The translations under genes and the position numbers were made by a program. A DNA stretch of 12,434 nucleotides. Origin: CAZQNF01 sp964403325 (GTDB lineage: Bacteria > Patescibacteriota > Patescibacteriia > Magasanikbacterales > GWA2-37-8). The DNA lies in assembly GCA_964403325.1 (NCBI GenBank), contig CAYOFO010000039.1, positions 1 through 12,434 on the forward strand. The letters are read 5' to 3'. A model generated the notes under the pieces. It made no database searches, was not told the origin of the DNA, and saw nothing but the letters and a program-made list of their open reading frames with translations. Of this stretch, positions 1 to 4,920 are shown one piece after another; the first letter of the stretch is position 1, and the number at the start of each line of letters is the position of its first letter.

Positions 1-310
1 GTTGATCACTAGCTGTAGTATAGCGATTGCGAGAGTTTTTTACTTCATCCGTACGTACAAATTCGGGCCTAAACAAAATAGCCAATCTCATTACTTTAGG
101 ATGAGGTAATTTTCTCTTTTTACCTTCCGGTGTATCATGATCATGATACTGATCTTTGGAAGATTTATTCCAAAAGTAAATCGGCAAGCCGGCCTGCTCC
201 GCTTTCCTTTGCAGACTTTTATTAAGTTCCGAGCTTAAAATTCGAAGATGGTCCAAACGCGATTTTTCTTTGTTTGTTTCAAAAAACACTACTTGCCCGT
301 CTTCTTTCAT
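1..310 (-). CDS. Hypothetical protein, N-terminal 103 residues (cut by left edge)
   Basis: An open frame starts at ATG 308-310 and runs off the left end without a stop, giving about 103 residues that begin MKEDGQVVFFETNKEKSRLD. It is rich in charged residues. Residues about 15-40 look helical (KEKSRLDHLRILSSELNKS), and a His/Asp-rich stretch, YHDHDTPEGKKRKLPHP, follows at about 54-70. I recognise no domain. The start lies just downstream of the khpA terminator in the same direction, so it is probably a separate transcription unit. There is no Shine-Dalgarno match; a weak -10-like TAAATT sits only 4 bases before ATG, which would make the mRNA leaderless. The frame stays open upstream into the terminator hairpin (a GTG at 338-340), but ATG is the more sensible start. 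That the gene is real is supported by the long open frame and ordinary codon content; its function is unknown. Confidence 0.6.
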   Translation of the reverse strand, partial: MKEDGQVVFFETNKEKSRLDHLRILSSELNKSLQRKAEQAGLPIYFWNKSSKDQYHDHDTPEGKKRKLPHPKVMRLAILFRPEFVRTDEVKNSRNRYTTASDQ

Positions 311-325
311 AACAAATTTAGCTGT

Positions 326-362
326 AAAAAATAAAACCACCCTGCATTTTACTACAGGGTGG
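326..362 (-). terminator. Rho-independent terminator of khpA
   Basis: On the minus strand a perfect 8-bp stem (CCACCCTG / CAGGGTGG, positions 355-362 with 337-344) encloses a 10-nt loop. It is followed by a T-rich tract, TTTTATTTTTT (326-336). It begins 19 nt after the khpA stop. The plus-strand side has no T-run, so it acts in the minus direction. Confidence 0.88.
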
Positions 363-380
363 CTAAAATTGTCTATTTTC

Positions 381-710
381 TTATATACCGAGGTCGTCGA
401 CAGCACTGGTGTCAACTGGCTCAGAGGTAGGTTGGGCACTACTGCCGGCACCAAAGCCTCGTCCACCAGCTGGCTCGTTAATTTTGAGGTTAACGCGAGC
501 ACTGTTTTTTGAACCGATAGTCTTGAGAATGGTGCGCAGTGCCTGAGCAGTTCTGCCTTGGCGACCGATCACATAACCCATGTCACGAGAATCTACATCA
601 AGAGTAATGAGCACGCCCATTTCATCAACGGTACGAGTGGTTCTTACTCCTTCTGGATAATTCACCATGGCTTGAACTATTTGTTTCAAGAGTTGTTCGT
701 CCTGTTCCAT
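381..710 (-). CDS. khpA: KhpA-type KH-domain RNA-binding protein
   Basis: This is a small single-KH RNA-binding protein of the KhpA/YlqC family (109 residues). The KH core covers residues about 1-78, with helix EQLLKQIVQAMVNYPEGV, strand VLITLDVDSRDMGYVIGR and the GxxG loop GRQG at 49-52, followed by helix RTAQALRTILKTIG and strand SARVNLKI. Known family members bind RNA, often with KhpB, and affect cell size, division and ribosome-linked functions. The tail (80-109) is Gly/Ser/Pro-rich, probably disordered, and longer than the roughly 75-80 residues usual for the family. The protein starts at the only good ATG (708-710) with no clear Shine-Dalgarno. In many bacteria khpA directly follows rpsP; here rpsP lies 2.6 kb upstream on the same strand with three genes between them. 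khpA has its own promoter, about 100 nt of leader and its own terminator. Confidence 0.92.
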   Translation of the reverse strand: MEQDEQLLKQIVQAMVNYPEGVRTTRTVDEMGVLITLDVDSRDMGYVIGRQGRTAQALRTILKTIGSKNSARVNLKINEPAGGRGFGAGSSAQPTSEPVDTSAVDDLGI

Positions 711-735
711 AAATCGTTCTTAACTTGTCTAATTA

Positions 736-781
736 GCGGCAATCTGTCGACACAATGGATAAACCCGTTTAGCGATTCCGC
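736..781 (-). other. Structured 5' leader segment of khpA
   Basis: Within the roughly 99-nt leader an inverted repeat pairs GCGG-AATC (736-744, one bulged C at 740) with GATTCCGC (774-781). The loop contains two short dyads: the palindrome TGTCGACA (745-752) and TAAAC-CC-GTTTA (760-771). In addition GGATCC occurs twice further upstream (788-793 and 809-814). It could be a regulatory RNA fold or an operator. I do not recognise a known riboswitch or ribosomal-protein leader. Confidence 0.3.
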
Positions 782-815
782 CACTGCGGATCCACCAAGA
801 CTGCTTACGGATCCT

Positions 816-844
816 AGTATACTATTTCGAGTTAGTGGCGTCAA
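816..844 (-). promoter_or_regulatory. Sigma70-type promoter for khpA
   Basis: On the minus strand TTGACG (839-844) and TATACT (816-821) are separated by exactly 17 bp, one mismatch from consensus in each hexamer. The predicted transcription start is near 809, about 99 nt upstream of the khpA ATG. It makes khpA independent of the arginase unit upstream. Confidence 0.82.
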
Positions 845-873
845 TATAGTTATTTTTTCATCTTACATTCATT

Positions 874-1062
874 TTATCTAAACCGCTTGAAGGGTGCATA
901 CGCATGAGAACCTCTTAAAAATTCTTCATGTTCCGCAGCTGCCTCAGCCAATCTAACCTCTGTAGCAGCTTCGGCTGCGGCCAAAGCTTCAGGACTACCA
1001 TGTTGATCGAGCAATTCCCTTAATCTCTCATCAAGCCCCCCACTGTTATCATGATTCGACAT
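874..1062 (-). CDS. Small acidic hypothetical protein (62 aa)
   Basis: The 62-residue open frame starts at ATG 1060-1062 and ends in TAA. It encodes a mostly helical, Ala/Glu-rich protein (DERLRELLDQHG, then EALAAAEAATEVRLAEAAAEHEEFL) with a basic aromatic C-terminus (YAPFKRFR). No family is recognised. It lies 80 nt downstream of the ADP-ribosylglycohydrolase gene on the same strand and could be the last gene of the arginase unit. It could also have its own transcript: TATATT sits right before the ATG, but at 2 nt that is too close for an ordinary leadered message. There is no Shine-Dalgarno and no obvious terminator after it; transcription would run into the khpA promoter. Reality is moderately supported by the lack of any overlapping gene and a plausible composition. 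Confidence 0.5.
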   Translation of the reverse strand: MSNHDNSGGLDERLRELLDQHGSPEALAAAEAATEVRLAEAAAEHEEFLRGSHAYAPFKRFR

Positions 1063-1142
1063 ATGAATATACTAAATGTAAATTAATTTTTGCTAAATTA
1101 TTATTTAACGGCAATTTTTCCTTTCTCCGCAAACAATCTTTT

Positions 1143-2276
1143 TTAAATACGAGCTTTAGCAACTGCAAACAACTTTTTACTTATATTTTGTATATGTTCG
1201 TAAAGCAGCGGATTCTGCTCCATAAACTTCAGCCACTCGGGTGGAAGATTTTTATAAAGTCCATGTGCCCCATACATGTTCCCCAGAATTGAAGCATTCG
1301 TATCCGTATCTCCACCGGCATTAATTGCTTCGCGCATTCCCTGGGGAGCATTCCCAGCGTTACGTATAAACAGGCCCAAAGTAAGGATAGCCGAAGTCCG
1401 CCCTAAAAACTGAGTTTTTTCATTATCATTTTTTGAGAGAGATATAAGGGCGTCATAATCATTTACCACATCCGGAATTTCAGATAACTCGCCAGAGAGT
1501 GTATTTGACCAATCACTTACAAAACCTTTGGCTTGAAAAGCACTTTCTAAATTTTGCACATGTTGCACTATTGAATGTAAAGCCTCTACACCTTCTTCAC
1601 GAGTATGAACCGGGCAATCGATTCCCCGCGCCATAAGTAGCGCGCCGGCATAGGCAGCGAGTGCCGCCTGCGGATCGCTGTGGGTAAGAAACGATAACTC
1701 ACTGACACGCCGAGCCAAAACTTCTGGAATATTTTTTTGGTGACGAAGCGCGGTAAACAAGGCCAGTGGTGCCACTTTCATCAGCGGACCATTTCCCCCA
1801 CCTTGGTTCGGCAAAGCTTCGGGCGGCCTTGAAACATCCAGGCGCAGCGGCCGAGCGGGCGAAGAATCTTGTTTTGCTTTTTCAAAATTTCGAACCGCTT
1901 GTTTGGTGGTACTGCCCCACCCGGCAACACTTTCCTGAGCAGCCTTAACATGACCCTCCATACAATGGAGCGGATTCCAATTGCCGCACGCTACCAAAGA
2001 CTCAGCTACCACCAAAGAAAGCTGGGTATCATCAGTCCATTGTCCAATTTTCCAAATGAGATTATTTTTTTCACGACGAACCCCAGCCGGGTCAACAAAA
2101 TTCTCTACGCCTTTCCCGCCAGTGGCGGACATTATTTGGCCGCGTGTCATAATCTCAAAGGGCATCCCCAAGCCATCGCCCACCGCACCGAGAAGCATAC
2201 TCCACTCCAAACGACATGCCAATTCGCGACTCCGTTCCAACTCACTACCAAATCTTGATTCTAAATGAGAAATCAT
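1143..2276 (-). CDS. ADP-ribosylglycohydrolase family protein (DraG/ARH-like)
   Basis: This is a DraG/ARH-fold hydrolase that removes ADP-ribose from modified residues or small molecules using a di-metal site; it is probably cytoplasmic. Family motifs appear in order (377-residue numbering): GAVGDGLGMPFE 30-41, WTDDTQ 80-85 (metal-binding TDD), GGGNGPLMKVAPL 159-171, THSDP 198-202 and AGGDTDTNASILG 320-332 (metal-binding DTDTN). Length and motif spacing are full, so it should be active. The exact substrate (ADP-ribosyl-arginine, -serine, or another) cannot be told from sequence. I chose ATG 2274-2276, 8 nt after the arginase stop. An upstream ATG at 2316-2318 would add 14 residues and overlap the arginase gene, and those residues do not look like family sequence. 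There is no Shine-Dalgarno. The close spacing argues for co-transcription with arginase. Confidence 0.93.
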   Translation of the reverse strand: MISHLESRFGSELERSRELACRLEWSMLLGAVGDGLGMPFEIMTRGQIMSATGGKGVENFVDPAGVRREKNNLIWKIGQWTDDTQLSLVVAESLVACGNWNPLHCMEGHVKAAQESVAGWGSTTKQAVRNFEKAKQDSSPARPLRLDVSRPPEALPNQGGGNGPLMKVAPLALFTALRHQKNIPEVLARRVSELSFLTHSDPQAALAAYAGALLMARGIDCPVHTREEGVEALHSIVQHVQNLESAFQAKGFVSDWSNTLSGELSEIPDVVNDYDALISLSKNDNEKTQFLGRTSAILTLGLFIRNAGNAPQGMREAINAGGDTDTNASILGNMYGAHGLYKNLPPEWLKFMEQNPLLYEHIQNISKKLFAVAKARI

Positions 2277-2284
2277 ACAATAAA

Positions 2285-3253
2285 TTATTTTGTTTGTAGC
2301 ATATACTGTGTATACCAATTAAACTCTTTTCCGAGCAAGCTCGCAATAATCTCTAAACAAAGCTTGGTTGTTTTATTTTCTATATCAAGCTTTGGACAAA
2401 GCTCTACAATATCCAACCCCACCAGATTACAATTCTTACCGATAAATTTACAAATAGTAATAATTTCTCGATACGTTAAACCGCCAGTATTTGGCATAGG
2501 TGTTCCCGGCGCAAATTCTTTATCAATAGAGTCAAGATCAAGACTTACCCATATGTGTTTGACTCGTTTTTGCAACTCAAGTATTTTTTCAACTACTGGG
2601 CTTAAACCGTTTAACAGAATATCTATGATAGTTACAATCTCTAAGTTTTGACTGCGGATAAGATCGATTTCTCCCTGATCTAAATCTTTGAGGCCGATAT
2701 AGAGCATGTTACTTGGTCTAACTTTCTGTCCAGGCTCTAAAATATTCACTAAATCCGGATGACCAAAACCCATCAACGCCGAGGAAGGCATACCATGGAC
2801 ATTGCCACTGAGCGTATTTTTATGCGTCATCATGTCGCCATGCGCATCGATCCAGATAATTCCGATGTCGCCACCACAAGCAACTGACGCTCCGGAAATA
2901 GTCCCAGCCGCAAGCGTATGATCGCCACCAATCGCAACAACCTTTCTACCTTGCTCCACTTCTTCTTTTACTTTTAAAGCTGTCTTTTCTAAAATTGGCA
3001 CAATGCTTGATAAATACTTTACCTGTTTATCACCCACTTCACAATCTTCGCGTTTTGGACACAGTATTTCACCTACATCTTTTACATTTGCCCCAATAAA
3101 CGCAAGCATTTGCTGTAAACCAAGCTGCTGCAAAGTAGTCGGACCCACATCGGTACCAATATTATCTTTGCCAATATCAATCGGAATATCCAGTATAGAA
3201 ACAGCTCCCACCGAAATGACATTTTCTAAAACCGATAAACTATCCAACTTCAT
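2285..3253 (-). CDS. rocF: Arginase (ureohydrolase family)
   Basis: It likely hydrolyses L-arginine to ornithine and urea with a binuclear Mn centre (322 residues). The conserved metal ligands are visible: H112 in GGDHT (109-113), D136/H138/D140 in DAHGD, and D239/D241 in SLDLDSID. Arginase rather than agmatinase is favoured by SGNVHG (S149 and H153 match the substrate-binding Ser and His of arginases), by the N-terminal GTDVGPTTLQQLGL segment, and by GGLTYRE with its Glu at 263 and DIVELCP at 281-287. The central DAHGD has Gly where DAHAD is common, a conservative change. The gene has a consensus -10 and a leader of about 18 nt, and it is the first gene of a unit with the ADP-ribosylglycohydrolase. 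No other arginine-metabolism genes are in view, so the role (nitrogen, ornithine or arginine depletion) is open. The symbol is by family only. Confidence 0.88.
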   Translation of the reverse strand: MKLDSLSVLENVISVGAVSILDIPIDIGKDNIGTDVGPTTLQQLGLQQMLAFIGANVKDVGEILCPKREDCEVGDKQVKYLSSIVPILEKTALKVKEEVEQGRKVVAIGGDHTLAAGTISGASVACGGDIGIIWIDAHGDMMTHKNTLSGNVHGMPSSALMGFGHPDLVNILEPGQKVRPSNMLYIGLKDLDQGEIDLIRSQNLEIVTIIDILLNGLSPVVEKILELQKRVKHIWVSLDLDSIDKEFAPGTPMPNTGGLTYREIITICKFIGKNCNLVGLDIVELCPKLDIENKTTKLCLEIIASLLGKEFNWYTQYMLQTK

Positions 3254-3277
3254 AAAGTAAAATAAGTAATAGTCGCT

Positions 3278-3306
3278 ATTATAGGTCAGACAAAAAAAAT
3301 CGTCTA
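3278..3306 (-). promoter_or_regulatory. Promoter of the arginase unit
   Basis: A perfect -10 TATAAT (3278-3283) lies 17 bp from TAGACG (3301-3306; 4 of 6 consensus bases) on the minus strand. The -35 element lies within one arm of the rpsP terminator stem, so terminator and promoter share DNA. The predicted start is near 3271, about 18 nt before ATG, in a leader without a Shine-Dalgarno. Confidence 0.75.
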
Positions 3307-3324
3307 CTCTCGAGCAGACGATTT
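3292..3324 (-). terminator. Rho-independent terminator of rpsP
   Basis: On the minus strand AAATCGTCT (3316-3324) pairs perfectly with AGACGATTT (3297-3305) around a 10-nt loop, and the stem runs into eight Ts (3292-3299). It starts 11 nt after the rpsP stop. Confidence 0.92.
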
Positions 3325-3335
3325 GAAGTTAATGT

Positions 3336-3656
3336 TTAAGCTTTGCCTTTTTCTTTATCCTTGGCCAGTTTGGCGGCGCGTTTTTTGGTAAGATAGACGG
3401 ATTTTTTCTTGTCGGCTTTGATAACTCCAGCAGTTACAAGCAAATTGTGGATAGTGTCGGAAGTTTGTGCACCTTTTTGAATCCAGTAGGTAACACGTTC
3501 GACATTGGGCTTGAAAGCATTTTCTTTGGCATACGGATCGTAGGTGCCAAGATTTTCAAGATATTTGTCTTGGGTGTCGCGAGCTTTTTCGGAGATAACC
3601 AAACGATAGGTGGGATGTTTGAGCTTACCTAAACGCTGTAAACGAATTGTTAACAT
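3336..3656 (-). CDS. rpsP: 30S ribosomal protein S16
   Basis: S16 is a structural protein of the small ribosomal subunit that helps 30S assembly. The N-terminus MLTIRLQRLGKLKHPTYRLV is typical of the family. It is followed by the conserved E-K-ARDTQDKYLENLGTYDP segment (residues 23-41), VERVTYWIQKGAQTSDTIHNLL (53-74) and a Lys-rich tail (80-106). The 106-residue length is slightly longer than many S16 proteins because of the basic tail. The start is fixed by the family N-terminus. Leader sequence is T-rich without a Shine-Dalgarno. Its own strong promoter and terminator make it monocistronic here, unlike the rpsP-khpA-rimM-trmD arrangement found in many bacteria. Confidence 0.97.
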   Translation of the reverse strand: MLTIRLQRLGKLKHPTYRLVISEKARDTQDKYLENLGTYDPYAKENAFKPNVERVTYWIQKGAQTSDTIHNLLVTAGVIKADKKKSVYLTKKRAAKLAKDKEKGKA

Positions 3657-3696
3657 AAAAAACTAAAAAAATGTAAATTTTCGTGAGAGTACATAC

Positions 3697-3725
3697 ATAC
3701 TACAACAAATAAAACTGTTTGTCAA
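3697..3725 (-). promoter_or_regulatory. Strong sigma70-type promoter for rpsP
   Basis: On the minus strand a perfect TTGACA (3720-3725), a 17-bp spacer and TAGTAT (3697-3702; 5 of 6) are present. The predicted start is near 3690, giving a leader of about 34 nt. Confidence 0.85.
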
Positions 3726-3743
3726 CGCACATTTGAGGATTCT

Positions 3744-3772
3744 TTGACAAGGCAAATGGAACCTGGTATAGC
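3744..3772 (+). promoter_or_regulatory. Promoter for the exported beta-rich protein gene
   Basis: A perfect -35 TTGACA (3744-3749), a 17-bp spacer and TATAGC (3767-3772; 4 of 6) occur on the plus strand. The start would be near 3779. It is back-to-back with the rpsP promoter: the two -35 boxes are 18 bp apart. Confidence 0.62.
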
Positions 3773-3804
3773 TCTGTAATACTTTGGCCATAAATACAGG
3801 ACAT

Positions 3805-4893
3805 ATGCGCGAAGGAGGACCATGGATACGGTTTGCAGCAGCAAGTGGTTTAATGACCGGCCTAACCGGCGAGAGTCACCTGGCGCAAGCGCAAACCATT
3901 CCTGATACCGGTAAAATAACCGCTGAATTTAAAACAAACCCTCCCCCCGACGCTCTTCTACGATCTCTGCCCGCTCCTGAGAAAAAATCACCCCCAATTC
4001 TACCACCCCTCATACCAGACAAACCTGCGCTTCCTGTAGCAACGATTCCTAATCCTGAAGTGTTGCCCCGAGTGCGCGCGGGGTATAATCTTTATCCGCT
4101 CACTTGCCTGCCTTTGGTTGGTTTTCGGACCATGGGCGGATCGTTTAATGATGGTAGTGACAGCTATACCTTCCAACGCCTGCTCGCTCAGCAAGGAGTA
4201 AAATGTACTGGCGGACCTTTGGAGCTTTCAACCGTTTTTCAATACGGCAACACTACTTTTAACTACACAAGTGCAGACGAAACAGCCGCCCAACTCAGCT
4301 TTCGAGAAAAAACTCTACTGCTGCGAGCGGGCATCCACCTCCCTCATCTGCGTTTACAAGCTGGACATGAATTCCATTTTACCCTCTTTGCCAACTCCGA
4401 ACAGCCCGTGGGAAGTATTTTTCCTAATATTGACTCTGCCCTCTACCAAGCTACCGACCTTACTACCTATATACAAACCCCAGGGCAAACAGGGCCAAAA
4501 TTTCAAGAAAAACTCAATTTTGATATTAAAAAATACGGATTAGTGACTAAGTTACAATTCCCCGGCCGTCGACACCATCGGTTTGAACTCGAACTCGAAC
4601 TCCTCTACCAAAGCATGTATCTTAATCTGCAAACTACTATCCTCGATACCCAAACGGCCACTAACCTCAACCTTCTTAAGGTTGATACTGGCAGACTCTC
4701 ACTAACAAAAAAAGTGGAAGCACTGGAAATTGGCCTGGGTGCCAGTTACACCTACAAACAGTTGCAATTTTTATGCTATTTAGGACTCTTTGGTGACGCG
4801 TCGAATAGATCTTACCTTTATGACGGCCACTGCCAGATTGCCTGGCATGTGCCTGTAATTAAAAAAGTGGCGGCTCATACAGCACAGCAATAA
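3805..4893 (+). CDS. Predicted exported beta-strand-rich protein, possible beta-barrel-like domain
   Basis: I recognise no named family. With ATG 3805 the product has 362 residues. Residues 1-30 resemble a signal peptide (basic R2/R9, hydrophobic FAAASGLMTGL, AQA-type cleavage near 27-29). Residues 45-88 are a proline-rich linker (LPPLIPDKPALPV). From about 90 on, the sequence alternates polar and nonpolar residues in segments separated by turns, for example LELSTVFQYGNTTFNY, HRFELELELLYQSMYLNL and EIGLGASYTYKQLQFLCYLG, as in membrane beta-barrels or beta-sandwich surface proteins. Start choice: an in-frame TTG at 3784 would add seven residues but leave almost no leader; AGGA precedes ATG 3805 with only 3 nt spacing. 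The gene converges on the next gene with 27 bp between and no visible terminator. Export is moderately sure; the barrel idea is a hypothesis. Confidence 0.72.
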   Translation: MREGGPWIRFAAASGLMTGLTGESHLAQAQTIPDTGKITAEFKTNPPPDALLRSLPAPEKKSPPILPPLIPDKPALPVATIPNPEVLPRVRAGYNLYPLTCLPLVGFRTMGGSFNDGSDSYTFQRLLAQQGVKCTGGPLELSTVFQYGNTTFNYTSADETAAQLSFREKTLLLRAGIHLPHLRLQAGHEFHFTLFANSEQPVGSIFPNIDSALYQATDLTTYIQTPGQTGPKFQEKLNFDIKKYGLVTKLQFPGRRHHRFELELELLYQSMYLNLQTTILDTQTATNLNLLKVDTGRLSLTKKVEALEIGLGASYTYKQLQFLCYLGLFGDASNRSYLYDGHCQIAWHVPVIKKVAAHTAQQ

Positions 4894-4920
4894 ATATTTT
4901 CATTCTTAAGACATCTCAAT

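Noticed and set aside
270..512. An 80-codon plus-strand open frame
   Set aside because: It reads through the khpA terminator hairpin and antisense to khpA, with no start signal.
740..800. tRNA-like bases in the khpA leader (TGGCGGAATCG-type D-arm look)
   Set aside because: No acceptor stem, anticodon arm or T-arm with the right spacing can be drawn around it.
1869..2651. Plus-strand open frames of about 95-130 codons
   Set aside because: They are antisense to the glycohydrolase and arginase genes, whose catalytic motifs are intact; their products look random.
2285..3253. Agmatinase or formiminoglutamase instead of arginase
   Set aside because: The SGNVHG substrate-binding segment and arginase-type N-terminus fit arginase better; not fully excluded without an alignment.
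4585..4602. GAACTC repeated three times
   Set aside because: It simply encodes an alternating Glu-Leu strand in frame; there is no sign of an expandable or regulatory repeat.
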